Below, piece by piece: positions 6,710-16,532 of a stretch of 64,000 bases of DNA. How positions within the stretch are numbered: the stretch's first letter is position 1; every line of letters starts with the position of its first letter. The position numbers were made by a program, and so were the translations under genes. Under the pieces are notes generated by a model that worked only from the letters and a program-made list of their open reading frames with translations, did no database searches and was not told where the DNA came from. Source of the DNA: UBA4781 sp963674975 (GTDB taxonomy: Bacteria > Chloroflexota > Anaerolineae > Anaerolineales > Anaerolineaceae); the NCBI GenBank assembly GCA_963674975.1, contig OY771913.1, positions 2,046,001 through 2,110,000 of the forward strand, read 5' to 3'.

Positions 6710-8006
6710 CTGGTTGGAATGCATCCGCGGATGCGGGGTAACCCATTCGATCGATGAAGTGGTCTATCACTGTGAGCAGTGTGGGGGACTGCTGGATGTG
6801 GTGCATGATATGGATGTCCTGAAAGAGCACTCGGCAGAAGAATGGAAAACCTTGTTTGAACAGCGAACTGCTCTCCAAACCGGGATATATGCCAGCGGGG
6901 TATGGGCGAAGAAGGAATGGGTCTGCCCGCAAATTCCGGAAAGTGCCATCGTATCTTTCGGGGAAGGGAATACTCCTCTGGTGCAGGCAGATCGGCTCGG
7001 AAAGCAGATCGGTGTTCCTGATCTGTGGGTAAAGCAGTGCGGCAGCAGCCATACCGGTTCATTCAAAGACCTTGGTATGACGGTGCTGGTTTCTGTGGTT
7101 AACGCCATGATTCAGAATGGAAAATCGATCAAGGCAGTTGCCTGCGCTTCAACCGGTGATACATCGGCGGCGCTGGCGGCTTATGCGGCGGCAGCGGGGA
7201 TTCCCGCCGTTATTTTGCTTCCTCGTGATAAGGTATCGCCTGAACAGCTCATTCAACCACTGGCGAACGGTGCCAGGGTGCTTTCCCTGAATACCGATTT
7301 TGATGGCTGTATGCGCATCGTGCAGGAATTGACGCAGGATCCATCCATCTATCTGGCGAATTCCATGAATTCTTTGCGCATGGAAGGGCAGAAGACAGTA
7401 GGCATTGAGATCGTACAGCAGTTGGACTGGCAGGTGCCCGATTGGATCGTTCTACCGGCAGGCAATCTGGGTAATGTAAGCGCATTGGGTAAAGGTCTGC
7501 TTATGATGCTTGAGCTGGGGCTGATCGATCAGCTACCGCGTATCGCCTGTGCACAGGCGCAGAATGCCAATCCTTTCTACCTGGCATATAAGGATGGATT
7601 CAAACGGTATAAGCCTGTCACGGCGAAGAAAAGTATGGCGAGTGCCATCCAGATCGGAGCGCCGGTCAGCTATGAACGCGCGGTTAAGGTCATGCAGCGT
7701 TTTAATGGGGTAGTGGAACAGGCAAGTGAAGAAGAATTGGCGAATATATGCGCTCTGGCTGACCAAAGCGGATTGTACTGCTGCCCGCAGACCGGTGCGG
7801 CGCTGCATGTAGTCCGCAGTTTGGCAGGGCAGGGTGTGATCAAGCCAGATGAAAAGGTGGTGGTGATCTCGACTGCCAATGGATTGAAATTCTCTCAAAT
7901 GAAGACTGCTTATCACAGCCATGGCATGAAGGATATTCAGGTGGAGTATGCTAATACTCCTATTGAAATTGAAGCCAGTGTGGAAGAAGTCCTTCATAGT
8001 CTTTAG
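6696..8006 (+). CDS. thrC: Threonine synthase
   Basis: A PLP enzyme converting O-phosphohomoserine to threonine. The N-terminus has a Cys4 zinc-ribbon-like motif (C9, C13, C26, C29) common in this branch. The PLP lysine is in SHTGSFKDLGM (Lys124), and the phosphate-binding glycine loop region reads LPAGNLGNVSALGKG. At 436 residues it has normal length. ATG 6696 is preferred over 6678 because GGGAGG lies 5 nt upstream. It is the last gene of the attenuated operon, making threonine both the end product and the sensed signal. No convincing terminator follows it. Confidence 0.95.
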   Translation: MSENSWLECIRGCGVTHSIDEVVYHCEQCGGLLDVVHDMDVLKEHSAEEWKTLFEQRTALQTGIYASGVWAKKEWVCPQIPESAIVSFGEGNTPLVQADRLGKQIGVPDLWVKQCGSSHTGSFKDLGMTVLVSVVNAMIQNGKSIKAVACASTGDTSAALAAYAAAAGIPAVILLPRDKVSPEQLIQPLANGARVLSLNTDFDGCMRIVQELTQDPSIYLANSMNSLRMEGQKTVGIEIVQQLDWQVPDWIVLPAGNLGNVSALGKGLLMMLELGLIDQLPRIACAQAQNANPFYLAYKDGFKRYKPVTAKKSMASAIQIGAPVSYERAVKVMQRFNGVVEQASEEELANICALADQSGLYCCPQTGAALHVVRSLAGQGVIKPDEKVVVISTANGLKFSQMKTAYHSHGMKDIQVEYANTPIEIEASVEEVLHSL

Positions 8007-8066
8007 CTTTTTTTAAACTTTGCCTATAATTAAACATATTTTATAAAACAAACTCAGGAGGAAAAG

Positions 8067-8678
8067 ATGGCTGACAATTCGATCGATATTACTCCCCCTA
8101 ATGATTCATTTGTGGTTGTGGAATCAAAAGGGTTTAAAAAGAAAATTTTATGGACGGTTAATTTAACCGAAACACAGGCAGAATTTATTTGCCAGGATGA
8201 TAGTGAAAGAACCTTTGTCATTCCTCGTGAAAAAGCTCGTGCGCAGATAAAATTTATGCAAATGGGGCTTATGCTTTCCGGAGGTACTCTGGCTACTGTT
8301 TCCGGGAAAACTAATCTTGAATTTGGGAAGAACAAGAGAAAACTTATAAGCTGGCTGCTGCCCCTTTCTATGGAAGATGTGAAGGATGATTTGCGCAACA
8401 CCGGCATTGGTCAGATCATGATTGGTGTTCTCTCTTTCTTCTTAAGCCAAATATTTGATTCGGTCTGGGGGGTGGTTCTTGTAGGATTGGGGATCATCAA
8501 TCTGTTTGTCAAGAATCGTATAATGTTTATCGTAAATGGGATTGTTTTGATCGCCGTTGGAATCTTTAATATCATAAATGTGATTAACAGCATCAATGGA
8601 TCATGGTTCCTGTATGGTGTTTTACAGATTTTTTGGGGATTTGCAGAAATTAAAAAGTATCGACAGGTAAAAGTCTAG
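8067..8678 (+). CDS. Hypothetical membrane protein
   Basis: A 203-residue protein with a soluble N-terminal half (about 1-110) and a C-terminal half of about four hydrophobic segments (roughly 112-190: IGQIMIGVLSFFL, VVLVGLGIINLFV, MFIVNGIVLIAVGIF, FLYGVLQIFWGF). No family is recognised. The start has AGGAGG 7 nt upstream. A -10-like TATAAT lies at about 8023-8028, so it is likely transcribed on its own as well as by any read-through from thrC. Confidence 0.6.
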   Translation: MADNSIDITPPNDSFVVVESKGFKKKILWTVNLTETQAEFICQDDSERTFVIPREKARAQIKFMQMGLMLSGGTLATVSGKTNLEFGKNKRKLISWLLPLSMEDVKDDLRNTGIGQIMIGVLSFFLSQIFDSVWGVVLVGLGIINLFVKNRIMFIVNGIVLIAVGIFNIINVINSINGSWFLYGVLQIFWGFAEIKKYRQVKV

Positions 8679-8781
8679 AAGATATTAGAAATATACCTAA
8701 ACTACTTCTTTTTATATGATTTATTTGTTATTCTATAGTTCTACAAGTTAAATAAAAAAAAATTAAAATGAGAATAATCAT

Positions 8782-10095
8782 ATGAAATCGAAAAAAGATT
8801 TCTGCAATCTTGTGATCTACGAAATTTATGTGCGCAACCACAGCCAGCGCGGCGATTTTCAGGGTGTGATCGACGATCTACTGCGCATTAAAGCATTGGG
8901 TGTGGATTATATCTGGTTCATGCCAATTCATCCCATCGGCAAGGTGAATCGCAAGGGCTCTCTGGGCAGTTCGTATGCCATTGCAGATTATATGGCGGTC
9001 AACCCCGAGTATGGAACGGAGGAAGATTTCAAACGGTTGATCAAAACAGCGCACGATCTCGATTTAAAAGTGATGATCGATGTGGTTTACAACCACACTT
9101 CCCCCGATTCGGTTCTGGCAGGGGAGCATAAAGAATGGTTCCGTCTTGATCCGCAGGGTAATCCAACCACCTCGGTTCCCGATTGGGAGGATATTGTAGA
9201 ACTGGATCACTCGCATACAGAACTGCATGATTATCTTGTGAAGGCAATCGAAAAATGGACTTCTCTTGGCATAGATGGCTTCCGCTGTGACGTGGCTACG
9301 CTGGTGCCGGTGGAATTCTGGAAGAAAGCCGATGCGGCTGCCAAAGCGATCAATCCAGATATACTCTGGCTGGCAGAATCGGTTCATATTGGCTGGGTAG
9401 CGGAGAGGCGCAGCAGGGATTTGTTCGCACAATCGGATAGCGAGTTGTACCAGGTATTTGATATCACCTATGATTATGATGTCTTCCGCCCCTGGGAGAG
9501 AGTTGTGACGGGCAAGCTGGATCCGCGTTATTATCTGGATCTGCTGGTCATGCAGGAAGGTATCTACCCTGCGGATTTCGTGAAGCTGCGCTATGTGGAA
9601 AACCATGATACTGATCGGATCATGGAAATCGCTCCTTCCAGAGAACAGGCTTTAGCCTGGACGGCTTTGCAGGCTTTCAATAAGGGTGCCTGGCTGATCT
9701 ACGCCGGAGAAGAAGCTGCATCACCGCGCAAACCGGATCAATTCAATAAAGATATGATCCCCTGGGAAAATTATGAGCTGACCGATTTCATCCAAAAACT
9801 GGCAGCTTTGAAAAAGGATCCCGCCCCAAAAGAGGGTAAATTGTACTGGTTAACCTCCGAGCCGGCTATTCAAGCGGTCTGGTTTACGGAAGGTACCAGC
9901 CTGTGTGCTGTTTTCAATACTACCGGGGGAAAAGGAGAAATCCTCACCGCTTTTCCAGATGGCACCTATCAGGACCTGTTAAGCGGCAAGGATTTCAATA
10001 TTATGGATCATAAGCTGCAGATTCCCGCTGCTGCCTGCATCTTTCACTGCCGGCTCGAGGAGCTTCCCCCTCAGCGGGAAATGCTGCTGGTGTAA
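8782..10095 (+). CDS. GH13 alpha-amylase family glycosidase, cytoplasmic
   Basis: A 437-residue (beta/alpha)8 enzyme hydrolysing or rearranging alpha-glucosidic bonds. Clan GH-H motifs are complete: DVVYNH (His105), GFRCDVA with nucleophile Asp170, LAES with acid/base Glu199, and ENHD with Asp276. It has no signal peptide, so it likely acts on imported maltodextrins in the cytoplasm. It is short for the family, with a compact C-terminal beta domain. The gene converges with the lipoprotein GH57 amylase (17 nt apart), which is cotranscribed with a maltodextrin importer. The start has only a weak ribosome site (GAGA). Exact specificity (maltogenic amylase, glucosidase, neopullulanase) is not determinable. 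Confidence 0.9.
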   Translation: MKSKKDFCNLVIYEIYVRNHSQRGDFQGVIDDLLRIKALGVDYIWFMPIHPIGKVNRKGSLGSSYAIADYMAVNPEYGTEEDFKRLIKTAHDLDLKVMIDVVYNHTSPDSVLAGEHKEWFRLDPQGNPTTSVPDWEDIVELDHSHTELHDYLVKAIEKWTSLGIDGFRCDVATLVPVEFWKKADAAAKAINPDILWLAESVHIGWVAERRSRDLFAQSDSELYQVFDITYDYDVFRPWERVVTGKLDPRYYLDLLVMQEGIYPADFVKLRYVENHDTDRIMEIAPSREQALAWTALQAFNKGAWLIYAGEEAASPRKPDQFNKDMIPWENYELTDFIQKLAALKKDPAPKEGKLYWLTSEPAIQAVWFTEGTSLCAVFNTTGGKGEILTAFPDGTYQDLLSGKDFNIMDHKLQIPAAACIFHCRLEELPPQREMLLV

Positions 10096-10112
10096 GTTTT
10101 CCTATCTTCTCA

Positions 10113-13100
10113 CTACTCCTGAACCTGGAACATGGGGATCAATGCAAAGTCTTCCAGACTTAATTCTGACTGCGTCTTGTCAATGGGTGTGAAATTGCTC
10201 AAGATGGCTGACTGATCGGGCGTATTGCCCTGCGCCCATACCAGATCGATCACACGGGTGGGATTGGTTCCGGTGGGTGCACCGCCAATCTTCCATTGTG
10301 CAGCATTTTCGCTGACATCCCGCACGCGCCATACTCCGGTGGAGGGATAACCGTCCTGACTCATGACCATAGCGGCAAAAGCCCAGGTTTCGGGAGAAGA
10401 ATCTCCAAATACAGAGCGCGGGATGCGCAGCGTTACCTTGTTGGTAGCCAGATCGACCAGGATTTTCATTTCAGTATTGGTGTTCATGGCTTCTCCGCTG
10501 GTTGCATCGGGAGCAAGTATTTCCGGGTACCAGCCCTCAGCCCATACTGCAATATCCCAACCAAATCCTTCTTCCAATCCCAGATTTCTACCGGGCAGCA
10601 ATACACGGGAGCCGGTTCCGTTGCCGGGATCGGTATCCACATACACATCCATGGTTTGCAGGGAGAGATCGATGGATGAACCCCATGGGTTTGTGATCGG
10701 TCCGAAGAAAGTGAAATCGAATAATATATAGGAATCATTGTAGGAAACCTGGAAGGTGTTGATATCAAAGACCTGTGCTTCAAAGACGGTGTCGGTGGGG
10801 TAAGTGTAAGTTCCAGATCCATAGTCATCCCCTTCGGGATCATGAATGGTCAGCACCTCGGTATAAGCTCCAATTTGCAGCAGGTTGACCTCTGCCGGTC
10901 CGTCCTGCGGAAAAGTATCCAGGGTATTTGGATCAACAGTTTTGATCATGATGGAGTCCCCCGTTTCCAGTTCTCCTAATTGAGAGAATGGGATCGCGAT
11001 TTCAACAGTTGACCCCTGTCTGGCTGTCTGCCATTCGATTGCAGCTGCCTTCCACGCTTCATTTTCTGCAATGTAGCTGTTCGCCTTATTATCTTCATAC
11101 TTCAATAAGTGAGACGCACCAAAACCGATCTGGTCGGAATTACTCTCATTGAGGATGAACGGGTAGTATTCTACGGCACCGGGGATGCGTAGATACATAT
11201 CTCCACCTGATTTCAATGTTTCATCATCTGCAAGTTCATACATGAGATAGAGATTACTGGCATCCATGGTGATCGCCATTTCCCGGATCGCTGCATTTTT
11301 ATCCGTGTTGCTGTAATAAGCGGCATTTGACCATTCATCTTCTGTGGCTGTCCCATCGATCGTTACTGTGGATGCTGCAGTCAGGTATTGATCCGGTTTC
11401 ACTGCATCGGGCGGGATGATGGGTACGCTCAAGAAAGCCGGTACCTCATCTCCCAGCGATTCATACACCTTTTTCAGCAGTTCACGGAACCCGATATCGA
11501 AATATTCATCCTGCCCCGAATCCTGATCGGAACCGTACCACCAGAACCAGTCCGAACCTTCTGCCAGATACATATAATCTTGTGCCAGCGCGATCGCTTC
11601 TTCACTCGCTTCACGCTTTTCGGTTACATCGTATTTTGCTAGATGATCGCGGACTTTTCCCAGATACTCCCATGCCTGGTTTTCTTCATCTTCTCCGATC
11701 CAGGTATCAAAATTCTGACTGAACCAGGCGGCGGGGAACAGATCTTCCAGTTCCTGCTGTTCAGGGAACAATTCCAGGTATTCAGCGGGGGTGACGGTTT
11801 TGATAGTTTCACTTTCAGAGAGCATGCGGTAGAGGGCGTTCAGGAATTCTTTCCCATCATTCGGATAATATTCCCAGGCGTTTTCACCATCCAGCACGAT
11901 GCTGACGATATGGGGTCCGGTGGCACCTTCATCCTGCAGTTCCTGGCGAATGTTTTCCAACCGCTGCAAAAGATCTGCTGCGGCTTCTTCACCCGGGGTT
12001 TGGGAATAAGTAAAGCCGACTTTATCTGAAAGGGTCCAATCTCTAAAGAAAATAGCTACTTTATCACCCTGGCTGCCCTGCACGTAATAGGGACGATACA
12101 GGATATCTGCTTCCTGAATGGTTTCTTTGCCATCCCGTGTGAAATTTGCCATACCCAGCGAAGCTGCCAGTACCGGCTCTCCGGTTTCCATCCATTGATA
12201 ACCTGCATTGGCGATCAGTGGGACAACATCTTCCGCCACAGAACCCTCTCCGGGCCATAATCCCTCGGGAGCAGTGCCAAAATGATCTTCATATACTTCA
12301 ACACTCTTTTCAAGCTGAGCAATAGCATCATTGGGCCACGAAAAACGAGTGGGCAGTTCTGTGGTTGGGTTTCCAACTGCCGCCAGATCGGAGTTATAGA
12401 TCAAAGGAAGGATGGGATGGGCGTAAGGGGTGGTGATGACTTCGATCTGCCCGTTATCCTGTAATTCTTTGTGAACCGGGATAACCTCCGCCATAACCGC
12501 GCGCACCTGGTCAAATACGATCTGCTTGTCTTCTTCACCGAAGTTCTCTCCTTTGTCAACCAGGCTTTTCAATGGCTCTTCTTCCAGAAAGATGGGATCG
12601 AACCATGCCAGGTTGAACCAGATCTGCAGATCGCGGAAATCCTGAACGGAAAAATCGGTCATTGCTTTGGCAATAGAAGCATCATCAGAGCCACCGCGTT
12701 TTAAAAGAAGTTCTTCATAGCGCGGAAAACGCCCGATGATATTGTCGTAGTTGGCGTCGAAGAAGCGGGTGAGGATGAATTCTTTTTGCTCGTCGGTCAG
12801 TGCTTCAGCCGGTATCTCTGCTGTTACCCAATACAGATCTTTGGCGCCGTTATTTACAAAATCATCCAACTGCCTGATAAGCACCGGCGTTAGATTGAAG
12901 GTGACATGTACTTCTGGGTAATCCTTCAATATGGCTGCCATATCGTAGTAATCTTTGGTGGCATGCACCCGCACCCACGGGCGGGTATAAACGCCGTCTT
13001 CATCTTTATAATAAAGCGGCTGGTGCTGGTGCCATGTTATGTTCAGGTACAGCACCTCTTCATCTGCTGCAGAAATTGGCTGCTCTGTTTCCACTGTGGT

Positions 13101-13178
13101 TTCCTGTGTGCCGATGCAGGAACTCAGGAAAATTCCAGCCAGCAGCAAACAGGAAAAAATTGTTCTCCATATCTTCAT
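10113..13178 (-). CDS. GH57 amylase/pullulanase lipoprotein with glucodextranase-type C-terminal modules
   Basis: A 1021-residue secreted lipoprotein (lipobox LSSC, Cys21). The GH57 catalytic part starts with ITWHQHQPLYY (His50-Pro54) and includes GLWPGEGSVAED and VLDGENAWEYYPNDG, the last holding the Asp motif of the family. From about residue 600 come a DOMON/CBM9-like beta module and then a domain like the C-terminal module of glucodextranases (IHDPEGDDYG, VYVDTDPGNG, GWDIAVWAEGW, WRVRDVSE). Family members cleave alpha-1,4 or alpha-1,6 glucans. It follows malG on the same strand after an internal hairpin, so it probably feeds the MalEFG importer at the cell surface. Confidence 0.9.
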   Translation of the reverse strand: MKIWRTIFSCLLLAGIFLSSCIGTQETTVETEQPISAADEEVLYLNITWHQHQPLYYKDEDGVYTRPWVRVHATKDYYDMAAILKDYPEVHVTFNLTPVLIRQLDDFVNNGAKDLYWVTAEIPAEALTDEQKEFILTRFFDANYDNIIGRFPRYEELLLKRGGSDDASIAKAMTDFSVQDFRDLQIWFNLAWFDPIFLEEEPLKSLVDKGENFGEEDKQIVFDQVRAVMAEVIPVHKELQDNGQIEVITTPYAHPILPLIYNSDLAAVGNPTTELPTRFSWPNDAIAQLEKSVEVYEDHFGTAPEGLWPGEGSVAEDVVPLIANAGYQWMETGEPVLAASLGMANFTRDGKETIQEADILYRPYYVQGSQGDKVAIFFRDWTLSDKVGFTYSQTPGEEAAADLLQRLENIRQELQDEGATGPHIVSIVLDGENAWEYYPNDGKEFLNALYRMLSESETIKTVTPAEYLELFPEQQELEDLFPAAWFSQNFDTWIGEDEENQAWEYLGKVRDHLAKYDVTEKREASEEAIALAQDYMYLAEGSDWFWWYGSDQDSGQDEYFDIGFRELLKKVYESLGDEVPAFLSVPIIPPDAVKPDQYLTAASTVTIDGTATEDEWSNAAYYSNTDKNAAIREMAITMDASNLYLMYELADDETLKSGGDMYLRIPGAVEYYPFILNESNSDQIGFGASHLLKYEDNKANSYIAENEAWKAAAIEWQTARQGSTVEIAIPFSQLGELETGDSIMIKTVDPNTLDTFPQDGPAEVNLLQIGAYTEVLTIHDPEGDDYGSGTYTYPTDTVFEAQVFDINTFQVSYNDSYILFDFTFFGPITNPWGSSIDLSLQTMDVYVDTDPGNGTGSRVLLPGRNLGLEEGFGWDIAVWAEGWYPEILAPDATSGEAMNTNTEMKILVDLATNKVTLRIPRSVFGDSSPETWAFAAMVMSQDGYPSTGVWRVRDVSENAAQWKIGGAPTGTNPTRVIDLVWAQGNTPDQSAILSNFTPIDKTQSELSLEDFALIPMFQVQE

Positions 13179-13197
13179 CTCTTCTCTCCTTATTTAA

Positions 13198-13228
13198 AAA
13201 ATCCCCACCTCATATTTGAAGTGGGGAT
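13198..13228 (-). terminator. Terminator-like hairpin between malG and the GH57 gene
   Basis: On the minus strand ATCCCCAC pairs with GTGGGGAT across about 12 nt and is followed at once by TTTTTT. Only about 20 nt separate the T-run from the GH57 start, too little for another promoter, so GH57 expression must come by read-through. This suggests deliberate down-regulation of the last gene. Confidence 0.7.
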
Positions 13229-13245
13229 CTGGTTTACCAAAATTA

Positions 13246-14154
13246 TTATCCTTTCACACTGCCCAGTGTGAGTCCCGAGATCATGTATTTAGACATTGCC
13301 AGGAACAAGATCATCACCGGTAGTGAAACAAGAATGGCGCCAGCGTTATATTGTCCCCACTGAACGAGGTATTGACCCATCAATCGGTTCAACCCTAACG
13401 GCCAGGTGAGGATCGACTCATTGGAACCCAGAATGACGCGGGCGATCAGGAATTCATTCCATGCCTGGCTGAAATTGAAGAGGAATGTGATTGCCAGTGC
13501 GGGGGTGGAAAGCGGCAGGATGATCTTCCAGAAAGCTTCTAGAGGAGAAGCTCCATCGATGATAGCTGCTTCTTCCAGTTCCGTGGGGATCGTATCGTAG
13601 TAGCCTTTCAAGATCCAGATGCTGAAAGGTACTGATGTGACGGAATACGCGATGACCAGCCCGCGGTATGTGCCGATAAGATTCAGCTTGATAGCCAGAA
13701 TGTATAGCGGCACCATCAACATGGCGGTCGGGATCATCTGCGTGGTCAGCAGGTAAATGAGCAGCGTTGTCCTCCCTTTGAATTTAAAGCGAGAAAAGGC
13801 GTAAGCTGAAGTAGCTGCGATGATCACACCGATAATGGCTGTAGTGATCGTCACCGCCAGCGAGTTCCAGATCCATTGGAGAAGACCCTGTTCATAAATC
13901 ACTTTTTCATAATTTTCAAGAGTTGCGTCAGGTGGAATGATCGAGAGATCGGTGGAAAGTACACGGTTTCCAGGGCGCAGGGATACACTGAAAATACGCA
14001 GCAGTGGATAGATCGAGATCAAACAATAGAAGATCAGGATCAGGTGAATGATCAGACGTTTGAATTTGCTGTCTCCACGATTTGCCAGAAAGAAATTCGT
14101 CTTTCTTTTTTTGATCGGTTTGGATGTGTTTACTGAAGCATTACTGGTAGTCAT
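13246..14154 (-). CDS. malG: ABC sugar transporter permease, MalG type
   Basis: A 302-residue inner-membrane permease of the maltodextrin importer. About six transmembrane segments are visible, preceded by a basic cytoplasmic N-terminus (KPIKKRKTNFF). The EAA loop for the ATPase reads EEAAIIDGASPLEAFWKIILPLSTPAL, with the conserved Gly. It overlaps malF by one base, so translation is coupled. Its ATPase (MalK/MsmX type) is not encoded nearby and is presumably a shared subunit elsewhere. Substrate assignment rests on the neighbouring binding protein and GH57/GH13 amylases. Confidence 0.88.
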   Translation of the reverse strand: MTTSNASVNTSKPIKKRKTNFFLANRGDSKFKRLIIHLILIFYCLISIYPLLRIFSVSLRPGNRVLSTDLSIIPPDATLENYEKVIYEQGLLQWIWNSLAVTITTAIIGVIIAATSAYAFSRFKFKGRTTLLIYLLTTQMIPTAMLMVPLYILAIKLNLIGTYRGLVIAYSVTSVPFSIWILKGYYDTIPTELEEAAIIDGASPLEAFWKIILPLSTPALAITFLFNFSQAWNEFLIARVILGSNESILTWPLGLNRLMGQYLVQWGQYNAGAILVSLPVMILFLAMSKYMISGLTLGSVKG

Positions 14155-15158
14155 CAGTCTTTTACTCCTTTCAGTGCGCCGGTGGCTCTTGCATAAAAGA
14201 CAGAATAGATCAAGAGAATAAAGAAGATCACGAATGCGAATGCCGCTGAGAATCCATAGCGGTTATACTGGAAAGCTGCACGGAACAGGGCAGTGACCAG
14301 AATATCACTGCTTTCCAGTTCATACTGGTTGATAAAGAAGGAAATATTAAATGTATTGAAAGTCCATACTGTGCCTAGAATGATCGCTGGAGACATGATT
14401 GGCTGCATTAACGGAAGCGTAATTCCCCAGAATTTCTGCCAGTTGTTGGCTCCGTCCATTTCGGCAGCCTCATAGAATTCTCCGGAGATGCTCTGCAGAC
14501 CTCCCAGTAGAATTACAGTCATGAATGGAATGCCCAGCCAGATATTGACGATGCACATGGCGGCGAAGTTAGGTGTCGGGCTGGTTAACCATTGAACCGG
14601 TTGCAAGCCTATGGTTTTCAGCATAATGTTGATCCAGCCATATTCAAAGTTGAATTCACCACGCCATGCCATGGCAGCTACTACCTGCGGCAAAGCCCAT
14701 GGGATAACGATGATCATACGATATAAACCGCGTAATTTCATATCGCGGTTCAGCAACAATGCAAGGATCATACCTCCGATAACATGAAAAGCAACATTGA
14801 CGAATGTCCACAGAATCGTACGCCAGAAGAGTGGAAAGAAAGTAACCTGCTTTAGTACCGGTTCGGTGAATACGCGCACATAATTCTTAAGCCCAATGAA
14901 ATTGAAGTTGAAGAAGTGGCTCAAGCTCATGTTCGTCATGGAAATATACCCTTCCCAAACCAACGGGTATACTTGCAGAACGAGCAGACCAATGATGGCT
15001 GGTGAGATAAGCATATAGACAAGAGAATTTTTTATCTTCAGCCATCTGACCAGAAGTAAATATAAGAACAGTTCAAGGATAACAACGATCAGGAGAACCA
15101 CAAGAATGGTGGATCCTACTTCAGAAAGACTTTTGATTATTGCATCAATGTTGAACAT
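14154..15158 (-). CDS. malF: ABC sugar transporter permease, MalF type
   Basis: A 334-residue permease partner of MalG with about seven to eight hydrophobic segments. The EAA motif EFYEAAEMDGANNWQKFWGITLPLM carries the ATPase contact. It is shorter than E. coli MalF, lacking the large periplasmic P2 loop, which is usual for Firmicutes- and Chloroflexota-type MalF. It lies between malE and malG, with a hairpin separating it from malE. The ribosome site is an AGGGAGGAGG-like stretch ahead of the ATG at 15158. Confidence 0.88.
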   Translation of the reverse strand: MFNIDAIIKSLSEVGSTILVVLLIVVILELFLYLLLVRWLKIKNSLVYMLISPAIIGLLVLQVYPLVWEGYISMTNMSLSHFFNFNFIGLKNYVRVFTEPVLKQVTFFPLFWRTILWTFVNVAFHVIGGMILALLLNRDMKLRGLYRMIIVIPWALPQVVAAMAWRGEFNFEYGWINIMLKTIGLQPVQWLTSPTPNFAAMCIVNIWLGIPFMTVILLGGLQSISGEFYEAAEMDGANNWQKFWGITLPLMQPIMSPAIILGTVWTFNTFNISFFINQYELESSDILVTALFRAAFQYNRYGFSAAFAFVIFFILLIYSVFYARATGALKGVKD

Positions 15159-15215
15159 CGGGGAAACCTCCTCCCTTGATGATTGCCAGGATATATTCTG
15201 TACTTAATCCAAAAG

Positions 15216-15243
15216 AATGGAACCGGAATTCTCCGGTTCCATT
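15216..15243 (-). repeat. malE-malF intercistronic hairpin
   Basis: AATGGAACCGG (15216-15226) and CCGGTTCCATT (15233-15243) make a perfect 11-bp stem with a 6-nt loop, 20 nt after malE. It is followed on the minus strand by only a short T-rich stretch. Such hairpins between malE and malF commonly stabilise the binding-protein mRNA or reduce transport-gene expression. Confidence 0.7.
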
Positions 15244-15262
15244 TTGTTTTATTCTAGAAATG

Positions 15263-16486
15263 TTACTCTAGTTCCAACTGTAAAATGCAGGCTTCGACAG
15301 CAGATTGCATTGCTGCTGCTGCGTCTGCGGGAGTTTCACTGCCTGCCAGTACCAGGGTCATCTCTGGTTTCATGGCATCCCAGCTGCAGCGCATTTCTGT
15401 CACTGTGGGCATGGGGGTACCATAGCTCATCGCTTCTGCAGATCCAGCCAGGATCGGATCACTGGAGATCGCTTCGTTAGAAAGCACGGATTTCAAACCG
15501 GGCAGTCTGCTGAGTGTGTCCAGTTGACCCAATTGATTTTCTTCGTTGGTTGCGAATTCGATGAATTTGATGACAGCATTCAGCTTGTCACCAGCCAGAT
15601 CTTTGGGAAGCATGAAATATTTTCCTGAAGTGTAAGCCGCAGGATAAGTACCGGTTGAGGTAACTTTTGGCAGGGGGGCAACACCGAGTTTGTCGCCGAA
15701 CTGCTCCTGGTATGCACCAAGTGACCAGTCACCATTGATCAACATGGCAGCTTTCCCTTCTTTGAAGAGGGTATCGGCTGTATCATAGTCGATCGATTCA
15801 GGGGTGATCGCGTAGGTGAATTTCAGGTCATATAAGAATTGAAGTGTGTTAACCATTGCTTCGGTATTCAGAGTGGGTGTGACACCATCTTCTGCGAAAA
15901 CCTGACCATCAAATCCACCCAACCACGGTACCAGCCAGAAGGGTTCGGTTGCATTGTAGACCAACCCATATTGATCGTCATGGGTTAATTCTTCGGCTTT
16001 TGCGATCATTTCATCGGTATCTGCCGGTGCTTCTGCAATTAAGTCTTTGTTGTAGATCAACATCAGGTGGTTGCCGCTGGAGATTGGCACTGCCCAGGTA
16101 TGATCATTCATAACAACGCTGGGAACATATAGATCCATGTCGAAATAATCTTCAACTGGTTGGATCAATCCTGCGGTGGTGAATGGACCGGCATGGTCGC
16201 TAACAGTCCACAGCAGGTCAGGGGCTGCACCAGCCAGGCTGGCGGTCTGGAAGTCTTCACGCAGGGTCTCGGTATCTTTTTGTACTACTTCAAAGGTAAT
16301 ATTCGGATACAAAGCGGTGAAGGCATCGGTCAGGCTGACCACATATTGATATGCATTATCAGATTCGCCTTCCTGAGTCCATAATTGGAGGGTTACTTCT
16401 TCAGCGGGTACCTCTACTTTTGCCTTGCAGCCTGCGAAAGCCAGTGCAAGGATTGTAAAAATAACTAAAATCCTAAATGTCTTCAT
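15263..16486 (-). CDS. malE: Maltodextrin-type ABC solute-binding lipoprotein
   Basis: A 407-residue extracytoplasmic lipoprotein (signal peptide with lipobox AFAGC, Cys20). It belongs to the family-1 solute-binding proteins (EVTLQLWTQEGESDN, AAPDLLWTVSDHAGPF, GKAAMLINGDWSLGAY, LPKDLAGDKLNAVIKFIEFATNEENQ). It delivers sugar to MalF/MalG. The Trp/Asp-rich ligand blocks fit malto-oligosaccharides, supported by the GH57 gene downstream, but trehalose or other glucosides are possible. GAGGAG lies about 8 nt before the ATG. A long 5' leader with an orphan ribosome site and a LacI-like operator lies upstream. Confidence 0.88.
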   Translation of the reverse strand: MKTFRILVIFTILALAFAGCKAKVEVPAEEVTLQLWTQEGESDNAYQYVVSLTDAFTALYPNITFEVVQKDTETLREDFQTASLAGAAPDLLWTVSDHAGPFTTAGLIQPVEDYFDMDLYVPSVVMNDHTWAVPISSGNHLMLIYNKDLIAEAPADTDEMIAKAEELTHDDQYGLVYNATEPFWLVPWLGGFDGQVFAEDGVTPTLNTEAMVNTLQFLYDLKFTYAITPESIDYDTADTLFKEGKAAMLINGDWSLGAYQEQFGDKLGVAPLPKVTSTGTYPAAYTSGKYFMLPKDLAGDKLNAVIKFIEFATNEENQLGQLDTLSRLPGLKSVLSNEAISSDPILAGSAEAMSYGTPMPTVTEMRCSWDAMKPEMTLVLAGSETPADAAAAMQSAVEACILQLELE

Positions 16487-16532
16487 TTTTTTCTCCTCAA
16501 AAGAATAGGTTTAAGTACAATGTGAATTCATC

